Origin: Candidatus Fraserbacteria bacterium
GTDB taxonomy: Bacteria; Bipolaricaulota; Bipolaricaulia; RBG-16-55-9; JAJCYT01
DNA: 64,000 nucleotides
Assembly: GCA_029262795.1 (NCBI GenBank)
Contig: JAJCYT010000028.1
Coordinates: 219,345 to 283,344, forward strand
Direction of reading: 5' to 3'
The position numbers and the translations under genes are program-made. This document shows, one piece after another, positions 17,507 through 25,923 of the stretch. A model generated the notes under the pieces. It saw only the letters and a list, made by a program, of their open reading frames with translations. It searched no databases and was not told where the DNA came from. The stretch's first letter is position 1, and each line of letters starts with the position of its first letter.

Positions 17507-18595
17507 TTAAATGTTGCCATCCAATTTAACCAACTGATAATCGCTTTCATCTGGTGGCCCATCGGTTAAGTACATTTCACCAGCATCCAGATCCATAATC
17601 ACTGAGGTGATGGTGATAAATCTTTCTTCAGGTGGCAGTTCCATGTCTTTATGGCGATTGATAGAGTATGGGTAATTGTCTTTGTCCGCCAGAAAAACCT
17701 TCATGTCTTCAAACGTCAGTTTTTCTTTGGTATTGAGCAACTCAGTCATGCGTTTTTGACGTTGCTGAGAATGAGGGCGATTGTCCATAGGGGGTTCCAC
17801 AATCCCTAAAGCATCTGGATCGAGAAAATGGTTGGTGTGTGCCTGTCGGTGGTTTTCACACGCAATCAGGCGCAGCTTGGTGGGGGCAGCTTCAATATCG
17901 ACCACATGATTCGGTGTTTTGGCAATCATGTAGTTGGTGGCGCAGACACGGTCTTCATGGGTGACCGCGTTGGTGGCTGAGTCAAAGTCACGTGCTTTCA
18001 AAATTTCATAACAACGCACATGAAATGGCTTGTGCATTTGTGCCCAATTGTCGTCTGTGCTGGTCATGCCGTTAATGGCCAGCCCTACGCCAGCCGCATT
18101 GAGGCCAATTTTTCCGCCAAAAATGCCTGATTCGGTAAAGCTGATGTTCTCAAATCCATCCGCATCAACCGTGTGAATGATTGCTCCTTGAACTTCGGGA
18201 ATCCAATCCCAGTTTTGACCAATCCACAAATGACCGTTGGCAGCTCCTTCTGGTTGAACAGCAAAGGCTGTGCAGCCATCAGTCATGGCGTTGACGCCAT
18301 ATTGGTAGTAAAGAATTTCATAACGCACATTAAGTGCGGTTAAGGCTTCCAAAGAAACATCTGCACCTTCGGCAATGCCCTGCATCCCTGAAAAATAATC
18401 AGAATTTTGGGTTTGAATTGCTTTTAGAAAATCTGTTGCACAAGACAACACTTCAGCCTCGGACAACCCGACCTCTTTTTTAAAGCGATTGAAATACACT
18501 GATAAGTTGTGTCGAACACGATCTTTTAGCACGCGACCATGTTCCAAGCCTTGTTCATAAGCGATGCCCTGAACGCGCAATAAAGGTAAGGTCAT
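17507..18595 (-). CDS. C45-family acyltransferase/peptidase (AAT-like Ntn hydrolase)
   Basis: 362 residues resembling acyl-CoA:6-aminopenicillanate acyltransferase (peptidase family C45). These proteins self-cleave before a cysteine that becomes the N-terminal nucleophile. Here the cysteine is in VNAMTDGCTAFAVQPEG (about Cys108, preceded by Gly as in the fungal enzyme), followed by HLWIGQNWDWIPE and IGLNAAGVGLAINGM, both typical. There is no signal peptide, so it acts in the cytoplasm. Bacterial members probably hydrolyse N-acyl amino acids or other amides; a penicillin role is not implied. It is transcribed alone. An in-frame ATG with AAGGAG upstream supports the start. Confidence 0.85.
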   Translation of the reverse strand: MTLPLLRVQGIAYEQGLEHGRVLKDRVRHNLSVYFNRFKKEVGLSEAEVLSCATDFLKAIQTQNSDYFSGMQGIAEGADVSLEALTALNVRYEILYYQYGVNAMTDGCTAFAVQPEGAANGHLWIGQNWDWIPEVQGAIIHTVDADGFENISFTESGIFGGKIGLNAAGVGLAINGMTSTDDNWAQMHKPFHVRCYEILKARDFDSATNAVTHEDRVCATNYMIAKTPNHVVDIEAAPTKLRLIACENHRQAHTNHFLDPDALGIVEPPMDNRPHSQQRQKRMTELLNTKEKLTFEDMKVFLADKDNYPYSINRHKDMELPPEERFITITSVIMDLDAGEMYLTDGPPDESDYQLVKLDGNI

Positions 18596-18657
18596 TTGAT
18601 TCTCCTTGTTTGTTGGATGCAGTGAAAATTGAGCTTGATGTTAATCAGTGTTTGAGT

Positions 18658-19365
18658 TCAAAGCAAGCCACTGTAAATCAATTGGTAGTAGAGTAAATAT
18701 GCACCTGCTCCAATCAAAATAAGAGGGGTGATCCAGCGCATTGCTTTCATCATGGGAGGCACAAAGCCTTGCAAGGGTTGTTTTGTAATGGCCATCAATA
18801 GCGACAATGCCAACATCATCAAGGTCATTCCCAATCCATAGGCGAGGAAGTGAATCACGCCATTGAGCAGGCTGAGCGAAAAGGCGTTTGCAATTACGAT
18901 GATAAAGATAGGGATGGTACATCCAATAGAAGCAATTGCATAGCTAATGCCATAAAGAAAATAAAAAGACAGGCCTTTCGAGGCGTGTGCTTGAAGTTGT
19001 TTTTGAATTGCTTTTTCAGGATGCCAATTCAGCATCACATTTTTACCAAACAACATCCAGATCCCAAAGCCGACAAGCAATCCACCAATACCTACAGCAA
19101 TCCAGGGAAGGTAGGAGGCAATCAGGGTGCCTAACAAAGACAGGAGTATCCCCACTGCGACAAATACCAGCATGAAGCCTGCACTGACACTGCTGCCTAA
19201 TGAGAAACCTCGATATAAGCGTGAGGTAAAGGGCGCATTTTTAGTGTCGCCTGTGCTGAGGTAATAAGATATATAAGAAGGGAGCATCACAAACCCGCAA
19301 GGGTTAAAAAATGCGGCGATTCCAGCGGAGAAAGAAAAATATAAGTTCGTGAGATCAAACTCCAT
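18658..19365 (-). CDS. ccdA: Cytochrome c biogenesis / thiol-disulfide transporter CcdA
   Basis: About 235 residues with six helices, the short CcdA form of the DsbD membrane domain. It passes electrons from cytoplasmic thioredoxin to periplasmic thiol proteins. The two redox cysteines are visible: FFNPCGFVMLPSYISYYL in helix 1 and SIGCTIPIFIIV in helix 4. The gene starts next to the stop of the MazG-like gene (ATG 19365, or TTG 19374 which overlaps that stop), so the pair is co-transcribed. No c-type cytochrome or thioredoxin-like partner is in the window. The number of cysteine-paired exported proteins here gives it plausible clients. Confidence 0.9.
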   Translation of the reverse strand: MEFDLTNLYFSFSAGIAAFFNPCGFVMLPSYISYYLSTGDTKNAPFTSRLYRGFSLGSSVSAGFMLVFVAVGILLSLLGTLIASYLPWIAVGIGGLLVGFGIWMLFGKNVMLNWHPEKAIQKQLQAHASKGLSFYFLYGISYAIASIGCTIPIFIIVIANAFSLSLLNGVIHFLAYGLGMTLMMLALSLLMAITKQPLQGFVPPMMKAMRWITPLILIGAGAYLLYYQLIYSGLL

Positions 19366-19370
19366 GATAA

Positions 19371-19682
19371 TCAATCGTCAACGGATTTGAGGATGATGCC
19401 TTTAGCAAAGCCACCGCGAGAATCATGTTTTTGCTTGGCAGCTTTTTCGAGTTGCTGATCAGAGATATTTAAGGTGGTCAGGAGTGCTTGGAATACTTCA
19501 TAGACATCGGCCAATTCTTCCAATTCATTGTCCGATGAAACAAACTCCTGGACTTCTTCGATCAATTTTTGTTTCAGATATACCAAATATGCTTGACCGC
19601 TCACCTGTTCGTAATGCGGCGTAAGGCCTTTTTCGACCAGATATTCAGGAATCCGATCACGAACCAATTTGTCATACTGCAT
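19371..19682 (-). CDS. MazG-like nucleotide pyrophosphohydrolase
   Basis: About 103 residues. YDKLVRDRIPEYLVEKGLTP at the N terminus, then LKQKLIEEVQEFV and ELEELADVYEVFQALL give the EExxE and ExxD metal-binding pattern of the all-alpha NTP pyrophosphohydrolases (MazG/phosphoribosyl-ATP pyrophosphohydrolase group). The end, KQKHDSRGGFAKGIIL, is typical of the small stand-alone 'VRDRIPEYL' family. The likely role is removal of abnormal nucleoside triphosphates; it is not a histidine-pathway gene by context. It overlaps or abuts ccdA. Confidence 0.85.
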   Translation of the reverse strand: MQYDKLVRDRIPEYLVEKGLTPHYEQVSGQAYLVYLKQKLIEEVQEFVSSDNELEELADVYEVFQALLTTLNISDQQLEKAAKQKHDSRGGFAKGIILKSVDD

Positions 19683-19711
19683 CAAAGGCTCGCAGGAAGA
19701 TTAAAACAGCA

Positions 19712-19912
19712 TTAAGTGTCGCTGTCAGTTTTGGCTTCCAGTTTCAAGATGTCACGGCCATTGTAAAATCCACAATTTTTGCAGATACGGTGTGGCAATT
19801 TTGGCTCATGGCAGCGTGAGCATTCTCCCACTGTTACTGGATCACGATACCAAAACGACGCTCTGCGGCGGCGAACAGACATGCGCGAACGTCGAAACTT
19901 AGGGATACACAT
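19712..19912 (-). CDS. rpmF: 50S ribosomal protein L32
   Basis: 66 residues from ATG 19912, behind GGAGGA. MCIPKFRRSRMSVRRRRAS is the Arg-rich N terminus. GECSRCHEPKLPHRICKNCG gives the two CxxC pairs of the zinc-binding (C+) form, and GFYNGRD is the conserved end. In many bacteria rpmF is followed by plsX and fatty-acid genes; here the next gene downstream on the same strand is a MazG-like gene, so the usual linkage is lost. Confidence 0.93.
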   Translation of the reverse strand: MCIPKFRRSRMSVRRRRASFWYRDPVTVGECSRCHEPKLPHRICKNCGFYNGRDILKLEAKTDSDT

Positions 19913-20023
19913 AAAATCCTCCAAATATCACTTAAGCATAACTAAAAATTAGTGCATGAATAACAGCACAAAAGTGTACCGAATGTCTGTTGGTTTCGCA
20001 AGTTTTTCAGCTTGTGTGTCAAA

Positions 20024-20617
20024 TTAAAATACTGGGATGATGCTTTCGAGCACTGGCACCAACAGCACTGAGCTGACCATGCCCAAAAGGGCGCCAAAAA
20101 TGACATCAGAAGGATAGTGTTCGGCCAGATATATCCGTGAAAAACCAATCAGTGCAGCGGCAGCGTAAACGGACACTTGCACCCAAAGCATCGGGTAAAA
20201 CAAAGCCAGCATATAGGCCATCCCAAAAGAGGTGGTGGCATGGCCGGATGGAAAGGAATAACTGTCGATATAACGAAATTTCATGCCCTTTGCAGTTTCC
20301 GTGTCGGGTCGACTGCGCTTGGTCATGTGCTTGGACAACCTGAAGAAAACAATGTTCAGTACGGTGATAACAAACATAATGACCACTTTTTGCCGGTCTA
20401 GACCGCTACCAAAGATGGCCAACCCCAATCCAATAATTAACCACAAATAGCCATCGCCGAAATAAGTGGCAGCCACAAACACTTTAGACAAACGTTTGAG
20501 AAGCCTTTGCTGATTGATGGCTTCTAAGCATCGATGTTCCCACCGTCGCAGGGCACTGTAAATGGTGCCGCATTGACTGTGAATGCCTTGACGTAAAGCC
20601 TTCAATCTCATCCTCAC
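20024..20617 (-). CDS. PAP2-family membrane phosphatase
   Basis: 197 residues with about five helices. The three motifs of the PAP2/acid phosphatase superfamily are present: KHMTKRSRPDTE (KxxxxxxRP), SYSFPSGHATTSFGMAY (PSGH) and GFSRIYLAEHYPSDVIFGA (SRxxxxxHxxxD). It dephosphorylates a lipid-linked phosphate such as undecaprenyl pyrophosphate or phosphatidic acid at the periplasmic face. The start overlaps the lysS stop by 4 bases, so it is translated from the lysS message. Confidence 0.9.
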   Translation of the reverse strand: MRMRLKALRQGIHSQCGTIYSALRRWEHRCLEAINQQRLLKRLSKVFVAATYFGDGYLWLIIGLGLAIFGSGLDRQKVVIMFVITVLNIVFFRLSKHMTKRSRPDTETAKGMKFRYIDSYSFPSGHATTSFGMAYMLALFYPMLWVQVSVYAAAALIGFSRIYLAEHYPSDVIFGALLGMVSSVLLVPVLESIIPVF

Positions 20618-22131
20618 GCTGAATCTTTGTTTTGAATGTTTGCTTTGACCGGTCGCAAAGTGGGGAACAAAATCACATCACGGATGCTGGGGCGATCCGT
20701 CAACAAAATGACCAGGCGGTCGATGCCAATGCCCAGGCCACCGGTGGGTGGCATGCCGTGTTCCAAGGCAGTGAGAAAATCCTCATCCAAAGGGTTGATT
20801 TCTCCATTTCCCTGGTTTTCTATTTTTGCTTCTGTTTCAAAGCGTTCGCGTTGATCCAAAGGATCATTCAACTCGGAGTAGGCATTGCCAAGCTCAAACC
20901 CTGCAGCAAATACTTCAAAACGTTCGGTGAGCGTGTCACTGCCGTCATGTTTTTTTGCAAACGGTGACAGCTCTACCGGATAATCTGTGAGAAAAGTAGG
21001 ACTAATCAATTTTGGCTCGACATACACACTCAGCAACTCATCCACCCACTTGCCCCAGGTTTTTTGCGTCGTGACCTTGAGACGTGCATCTTTAATTGCT
21101 TGTATCAGGGTTTCAGTGGTTGGGTGTTTTAAGAAATCAATGCCTGTTTCTTCCAAAATGGCATCACGCAGTGTTTTTCGAGGCCATGGTGGTGTCAAAT
21201 CAATCTTATGTCCTTGGAACTCAATTTCCATCGTGCCCAAAGCTTCCTGAGCGATAAAGGCGATCATGTTTTCAGTCAGCCTCATCATGTCTTCATAATC
21301 GGCATATGCCTGATAACACTCCATCATGGTGAATTCAGGATTGTGTTTGGTGGAAAGCCCTTCGTTACGAAAATCGCGACCAATTTCATAGACGCGCTCA
21401 AGGCCCCCTACGATCAATCTTTTAAGATAAAGTTCATCAGAAATGCGCAGGTATAAATCCGTATCCAGTTTGTTGTGGTGCGTCACAAACGGTTTGGCGG
21501 CAGCACCTCCGTAAATGGGCTGCAACACAGGGGTTTCGACTTCCAAAAAACTTTCCCCATCAAGAAACGTTCGCATGGCGGTGACAATTCTGCTGCGCGT
21601 GCGAAACGCTTCGCGGGTTTCCTCATTGGAAATTAAGTCCAAATAGCGCTGACGGTAGCGAACTTCGGTGTCCTTTAATCCATGCCATTTTTCCGGCAAT
21701 GGCAACAACGATTTGCTCAGAAATTGAAAATTTTTGATGTCAATGGACAATTCACCACGCTTGGTGCGAAACAATTGACCGCTGACGCCCAAAAAATCGC
21801 CAATGTCCAAGTGCTCCATCAACAATTCATAGTTCTGTTCGCTCAAAGTGTCTTTTTCGGCATACAGTTGAATTCGTCCTGATCCGTCACGCAGATCTAA
21901 AAAAGAGGCCCCACCCATACGCCGCAACGCGGTAATACGACCACACACTGTGACAGCGGCCAGTTCTTGAAACTGTTCAGTTTCAGTATGATTTTCAAAA
22001 TCAGTTTGTAATTGCTGTGCGCCATGAGAACGTTCAAACTTGGTTGGATAGGGAGAATGCCCCTGTTGTTGCAACGACGCAAGTTTTTTTAAACGCTCTT
22101 GGCGCAGTGCGTTGCTGTTGCTTTCCGTCAT
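20614..22131 (-). CDS. lysS: Lysyl-tRNA synthetase, class II
   Basis: 505 residues from ATG 22131 (AAAGGA 8 bases before); an upstream in-frame ATG at 22191 lies in the greA coding end and is not needed. The N-terminal OB-fold anticodon domain holds TVCGRITALRRMGGASFLDL. Motif 2 is RVYEIGRDFRNEGLSTKHNP followed by EFTMMECYQAYADY, and motif 3 is LGIGIDRLVILLTDRPSIRD, ending with VILFPTLRPV. It charges tRNA-Lys. It lies directly after greA, as in several bacterial groups where greA and lysS are neighbours. Confidence 0.97.
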   Translation of the reverse strand: MTESNSNALRQERLKKLASLQQQGHSPYPTKFERSHGAQQLQTDFENHTETEQFQELAAVTVCGRITALRRMGGASFLDLRDGSGRIQLYAEKDTLSEQNYELLMEHLDIGDFLGVSGQLFRTKRGELSIDIKNFQFLSKSLLPLPEKWHGLKDTEVRYRQRYLDLISNEETREAFRTRSRIVTAMRTFLDGESFLEVETPVLQPIYGGAAAKPFVTHHNKLDTDLYLRISDELYLKRLIVGGLERVYEIGRDFRNEGLSTKHNPEFTMMECYQAYADYEDMMRLTENMIAFIAQEALGTMEIEFQGHKIDLTPPWPRKTLRDAILEETGIDFLKHPTTETLIQAIKDARLKVTTQKTWGKWVDELLSVYVEPKLISPTFLTDYPVELSPFAKKHDGSDTLTERFEVFAAGFELGNAYSELNDPLDQRERFETEAKIENQGNGEINPLDEDFLTALEHGMPPTGGLGIGIDRLVILLTDRPSIRDVILFPTLRPVKANIQNKDSA

Positions 22132-22165
22132 GGGAAGTCCTTTTGGTGGTGTACAGAAAACGGCG

Positions 22166-22660
22166 TTAGTCGCCGCGCTGGATGCCGACAATTTTATAGG
22201 TTACATCGCCAGACCCTTTTTTGAGCTTGACTTTGTCACCCTTTTTGCGGCCAAATAAGAGTTGACCCATCGGAGATTCGGTGGAAATGCGACCGTGCTC
22301 CAGATCAACTTCTTGGGGAGAGACCAATTCCAATACGATTTGATTGGCTTTCCCTTTACCTGCTTCCAAAATAACACGAGACCCCAGCCCGACGTTGTCG
22401 GTGCTGATCGATTCTTCATCGATAATTTGCGCTTCATTCAAAAGTTCTTCCAAGCGACGAACTTCAATTTCAAGCAATTCTTTTTCGCGCTCAATATCAA
22501 TGTATTCTCGGTTTTCGCGAAGCTCCCCATCGTGGGATTTGGCAATTTTTAACCGTTGAGGAATTTCTTCATGTAATAAATGCAGGCATTCTTCAAGGCG
22601 TTGTTGCTTTTGTTCATAACCTTTTCTTGTCAACAACACTTCGTGTTCGTTGATGGCCAT
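22166..22660 (-). CDS. greA: Transcription elongation factor GreA
   Basis: 164 residues from ATG 22660, behind AGAGGA. It rescues backtracked RNA polymerase by stimulating transcript cleavage through the tip of its N-terminal coiled coil. LLTRKGYEQKQQRLEECLHL begins the coil. The tip reads SHDGELRENREY where most GreA proteins have GDLSENAEY, so the first acidic tip residue is Glu instead of Asp while the second (Glu) is kept. The C-terminal domain shows STDNVGLGSRVILE, RISTESPMGQLLFGRKKGD and VTYKIVGI. It precedes lysS by 34 bases, so the two probably share a message. Confidence 0.93.
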   Translation of the reverse strand: MAINEHEVLLTRKGYEQKQQRLEECLHLLHEEIPQRLKIAKSHDGELRENREYIDIEREKELLEIEVRRLEELLNEAQIIDEESISTDNVGLGSRVILEAGKGKANQIVLELVSPQEVDLEHGRISTESPMGQLLFGRKKGDKVKLKKGSGDVTYKIVGIQRGD

Positions 22661-22727
22661 GATTTCCTCTTTTCTACAAAATTGGACAAAACGACTATTT
22701 ACACCCATTCCTCTTAAAATAGGAACA

Positions 22728-22748
22728 GGGGGAGAACAAGTCTCCCCC
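22728..22748 (-). terminator. Hairpin terminator between rnpA and greA
   Basis: A perfect 8-bp stem: GGGGGAGA (22728-22735) pairs with TCTCCCCC (22741-22748), loop ACAAG. Read on the minus strand it follows the rnpA stop by about 55 bases, and the bases beyond the stem run TGTTCCTATTTT. It probably separates rnpA from greA-lysS. Confidence 0.55.
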
Positions 22749-22803
22749 TCATGGGCAATAATATATCCAACGATCTTAAACTTTTCAACCAAGTAAAGCT
22801 GAT

Positions 22804-23142
22804 TTAGAATTTTTTTAAAGCGTTTTTAATATGTGCTTGAACACTTTCTGTTAATGAGGTAAATGATTTTAACGAGGCCGATTTGACATCAATTACAATA
22901 TCCATCCCTGTAAATAGGTCTGGGTTTTTGCGAAAATGTTCGCGAAGAATGCGCTTGATCCGGTTACGTACCACTGCCTTGCCCACCCTACGAGGGACAC
23001 TGATGCCTAATCTGCCCTGTGTTTGATCGTGTTGAAGCAGGAAAATATTGAACATCGTGCCCGAATAGCGATGTCCATGCTTGTAGACATTTAAAAAATC
23101 TTTACGCTTTCTAAGTCGTTTTGTTGTTGGAAAATGTTCCAT
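22804..23142 (-). CDS. rnpA: Ribonuclease P protein component
   Basis: 112 residues from ATG 23142 (a GTG at 23154 is a possible alternative). Protein cofactor of the tRNA 5'-processing ribozyme. FPTTKRLRKRKDFLNVYKHG is the conserved N terminus, RLGISVPRRVGKAVVRNRIK holds the RNR motif, and RILREHFRKN follows. In nearly all bacteria rnpA sits directly after rpmH and before yidC near the replication origin. Here the gene is alone: a divergent exported-protein gene starts about 90 bases upstream, and a terminator then greA follow. Confidence 0.94.
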   Translation of the reverse strand: MEHFPTTKRLRKRKDFLNVYKHGHRYSGTMFNIFLLQHDQTQGRLGISVPRRVGKAVVRNRIKRILREHFRKNPDLFTGMDIVIDVKSASLKSFTSLTESVQAHIKNALKKF

Positions 23143-23236
23143 ATCAAAGCTCACCAAGATCGGCTTAGGAGGTCGTGATTGCACCTCGAATCATATCATG
23201 CTATGGTAAAATGCAATGAATAAGGGGTTATTTGAG

Positions 23237-24457
23237 ATGATATCCTGGCAACATGCTTTTAAAGTGGGCGTTGCGTTGCTGTGTGTTTTGTTCGTGCTGT
23301 TACCAAATACACAGGGACAGGCTCAGCCCTTATCCGTGTGTGATTATACGCCGGCGCAGAGTTTGTTTCTGGATGTGAATATGGCCGGCAACATTCGCGC
23401 CATCAACAACCCCGGGGATGGCGACCCCATTTTTAATGGCACGGGGAAGGTGGACTTGTTTAGTTTGTTGGACATTCCTATTTTTGGTTTCACGGGTGAA
23501 GCAAGTCTTGATTTGGATTTAATTGACAGTTCTCGTAACAACCTCAATATTTCACCAAATTTCAAATATTTTCTGGGTGACAGCAATGATTTCTTTTTGT
23601 TCTTTGGCGGTCCCAACGTGCAAGGGGTTAGCTTTGATTTAAGCACCTTTTTGGACGATCTTAATGTTTCAGCACCCAGTGGTTGGGGGTATGGTCGTTT
23701 TCGTGATGTGACACCTTTTGCTAAGGCGATTGAAATTCAAAATCGACTGTCAAGATTAGGCAAGTTGGAACAACCTTTCACGCCAGAAGTTTTGGAGCGG
23801 ATTGCTCAATTGATTGATGATGTGCGACCTGATACGCCGTTAAGCCAACTGGTCAATGAGCTTCAGGGAGTGATAGAAACAGCCATCAACGGTCCAGAGG
23901 TGCGAAGTAATGGTCAGGTTGGACCCGATCAAGAAACTTCGAGCAATGACGAAGAACCTATTCGCTTGGGGGCGGTGAGTTTGCTGGCGATTGAAAAAAT
24001 CCTCCAAGACAGCGCATCTTCTAAATTTTGTGGCTGGGAAGTTTCAGCCGGCATCGAAGTTCAACCAGGCCTTGAAAATCTGTTTAACTTGTTTCTATTC
24101 TCATTTAAATATGCAGTTGCCCCTGCATCGCGCTCTCAACTTTTGGTGGACACCAGGCTTTCTTTTTCATCAAATATTTTTTCCAAACAACGTGGCACGT
24201 TTTTTATGGATGCACAAATGACCTATAACTATCGTGTCACAGATTCCATCAATGCTCAAGGACGCTATGTGTTCCTGCGCAGCAGTGAACAGGGAAACAC
24301 GCCGATTGACATTCAGGCACTAAGCCTGTTGTTTCAGATGAACTTGAATTCTTCGGTAGGCATTGCCATTGACACCAATTGGTCCAAAGCGTCAGGCACA
24401 CCGGGCTGGAGCCGGTCGATCAATATTGATCTTAATGTTGGCTTTGAATTTTTCTAA
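23237..24457 (+). CDS. Exported protein, possible outer-membrane barrel
   Basis: No family recognised. 406 residues from ATG 23237 (an ATG at 23216 would add seven; AAGGGG lies between them). A signal peptide of about 30 residues ends GQAQP. The N-terminal part is rich in Asp, Asn and Gly. A helical, acidic middle (about residues 155-230, with EVLERIAQLIDDV) is followed by beta strands such as GTFFMDAQMTYNYRVTDSIN and SIGIAIDTNW-like strands. It ends RSINIDLNVGFEFF, an aromatic end typical of outer-membrane barrels. Overlap with the next gene indicates co-translation. It could be a porin-like or surface protein specific to the lineage. Confidence 0.6.
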   Translation: MISWQHAFKVGVALLCVLFVLLPNTQGQAQPLSVCDYTPAQSLFLDVNMAGNIRAINNPGDGDPIFNGTGKVDLFSLLDIPIFGFTGEASLDLDLIDSSRNNLNISPNFKYFLGDSNDFFLFFGGPNVQGVSFDLSTFLDDLNVSAPSGWGYGRFRDVTPFAKAIEIQNRLSRLGKLEQPFTPEVLERIAQLIDDVRPDTPLSQLVNELQGVIETAINGPEVRSNGQVGPDQETSSNDEEPIRLGAVSLLAIEKILQDSASSKFCGWEVSAGIEVQPGLENLFNLFLFSFKYAVAPASRSQLLVDTRLSFSSNIFSKQRGTFFMDAQMTYNYRVTDSINAQGRYVFLRSSEQGNTPIDIQALSLLFQMNLNSSVGIAIDTNWSKASGTPGWSRSINIDLNVGFEFF

Positions 24458-25052
24458 ACGTATTTTCGTGATGATGTTGGTTTTGTGCCTGACCTTTCCT
24501 ACAGGGGTTTTGGCTCAATCTGTGCCAGCGTCGTCAAATGATCGTGATTTTTTGTTTATCGAGATGCTGCTAGGCATGTCGGGTGCGGTGATTGGTAGTG
24601 CTGTTGGCGTGTTTGGTTGGGGGCAATGGTTGGAAGTTTCGGCATCATGTGACTCACTTAATACTGATGAAGCTTCAGTGTGTCGCGATGTGCAGGCATT
24701 TCAAGCCTTGTGTGTGGGGGATGCTATTGGTATTCCTTTGGGTGCCACGGCCAGTTTCTTTTTGTCTGAGACATTGTTTGAAGTGCGAGGTAACATTTTA
24801 GGCGCTTTGATGGGCAGTATGCTAGGGGCTTTGTTGGGGCGTCCAGACTGCAGCCTGATTCAATCGCTGCGCAGCTTAGGGTTAGATCTTAATCTCAATT
24901 TGGATGCCAGTTCGGATATTAACATTATTATCAACCCCTTTGTGTTGTCTGCCATCGGGGCCACGCTGGGCTATAATTTTGAATTGCTGTTTGGTTTTTC
25001 GAGTTCTATAAACACGCCTGCTTTCGTGCCTGTTTTTCAGATTGATTTTTAA
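24435..25052 (+). CDS. Exported protein with glycine-rich hydrophobic segments
   Basis: No family recognised; about 205 residues. The start is uncertain: ATG 24435 overlaps the previous gene by 23 bases, and GTG 24468 or ATG 24471 would also give a signal peptide (MMLVLCLTFPTGVLAQ). The mature part has three Gly/Ala-rich stretches (GAVIGSAVGVFGWG; DAIGIPLGATASFF; LGALMGSMLGALLG) reminiscent of glycine-zipper segments, four cysteines in the first half, and ends FVPVFQIDF. It is translated together with the preceding barrel-like protein, so the two probably act at the same envelope site. Confidence 0.55.
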   Translation: MLALNFSKRIFVMMLVLCLTFPTGVLAQSVPASSNDRDFLFIEMLLGMSGAVIGSAVGVFGWGQWLEVSASCDSLNTDEASVCRDVQAFQALCVGDAIGIPLGATASFFLSETLFEVRGNILGALMGSMLGALLGRPDCSLIQSLRSLGLDLNLNLDASSDINIIINPFVLSAIGATLGYNFELLFGFSSSINTPAFVPVFQIDF

Positions 25053-25108
25053 GCAGTTGATCCTTTTACCGTTATCCGCTTAAATAAGAAACATCTTGGG
25101 GAGGTTGA

Positions 25109-25144
25109 CACACAGCATTACGGGGTTGATGAGGTGGCTGTGTG
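25109..25144 (+). promoter_or_regulatory. Inverted repeat in leader of hydrolase gene
   Basis: CACACAGC (25109-25116) and GCTGTGTG (25137-25144) form an 8-bp stem with a 20-base loop, just 10 bases before the ATG of the hydrolase gene. It could be an RNA hairpin or an operator. Confidence 0.3.
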
Positions 25145-25153
25145 AGATGATGT

Positions 25154-25912
25154 ATGGTTGATTCGATCAATGACACCATTTTAACATCGCCATTTGAATA
25201 CGAGTCAATGGGCGAAGGGCCGGTGCTGTTGTTTTTGCATGGTTTATTTGGGGATGTGTCCAACTGGCGGCCAATGATGGAAGCCATGGCCCCTTACTAT
25301 CATACAATTGCTTTACGATACCCTTTCTTCGATGACAAAAATCTGAGTAGCATTCAAGGTTTGACCCAATATACGATTGATTTTATCGAAACCCAACAGC
25401 TTGATGTGGTTAATCTGTGTGGCAATTCTATTGGCGGCCAGATTGCATTGGATTTTGCATTGAAATTTTCTGACCGTGTGGACAAGATGATTCTCACAGG
25501 CAGTGCTGGTTTATGGGAGGCTCAATCTAACGGAGAGTTGCCCAAAGCCACGCGAGAATTTATTCGCCAGCAGGCTGAAAAAATCTTCTACGATGCGGAC
25601 AAACATCTGGATGATGAGATGATTGAAAGGTTATATGAATTGCTAAAAAGCCGTACCTTCGCGCGTACATTGCTGCGCATGGCGAGGGCCACACAGTCTT
25701 ACACACTTGATGAAAAATTACATTTGATTCAAGCGCCTACGTTGTTGATATGGGGTGAGAACGATGAAATCACACCCCCTGAAGTGGCGAAAACCTTCCA
25801 TGAAAAAATTCCTGGTTCACACCTTTTATTCCTGCCCGAGTGTGGTCATGCCCCACCTTTGGAACAACCTCAATTATTTATTGATGAGATGAAACGTTTT
25901 TTGTGCGTTTAA
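25154..25912 (+). CDS. Alpha/beta-fold hydrolase
   Basis: 252 residues, no signal peptide. GPVLLFLHGLFGDVSNW is the oxyanion-hole region. The nucleophile elbow is LCGNSIGGQIALDFAL (Ser), the acid lies in LLIWGENDEITPPE and the base in LPECGHAPPLEQP. A four-helix cap lies between. This is an esterase/lipase-like enzyme of unknown substrate. The start ATG 25154 has only a weak GA-rich ribosome site. It is convergent with the sigma-factor gene, 11 bases away. It resembles the second hydrolase of this window (32-33 kb) only at the motifs. Confidence 0.85.
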   Translation: MVDSINDTILTSPFEYESMGEGPVLLFLHGLFGDVSNWRPMMEAMAPYYHTIALRYPFFDDKNLSSIQGLTQYTIDFIETQQLDVVNLCGNSIGGQIALDFALKFSDRVDKMILTGSAGLWEAQSNGELPKATREFIRQQAEKIFYDADKHLDDEMIERLYELLKSRTFARTLLRMARATQSYTLDEKLHLIQAPTLLIWGENDEITPPEVAKTFHEKIPGSHLLFLPECGHAPPLEQPQLFIDEMKRFLCV

Positions 25913-25923
25913 GTTTTAAAAAA

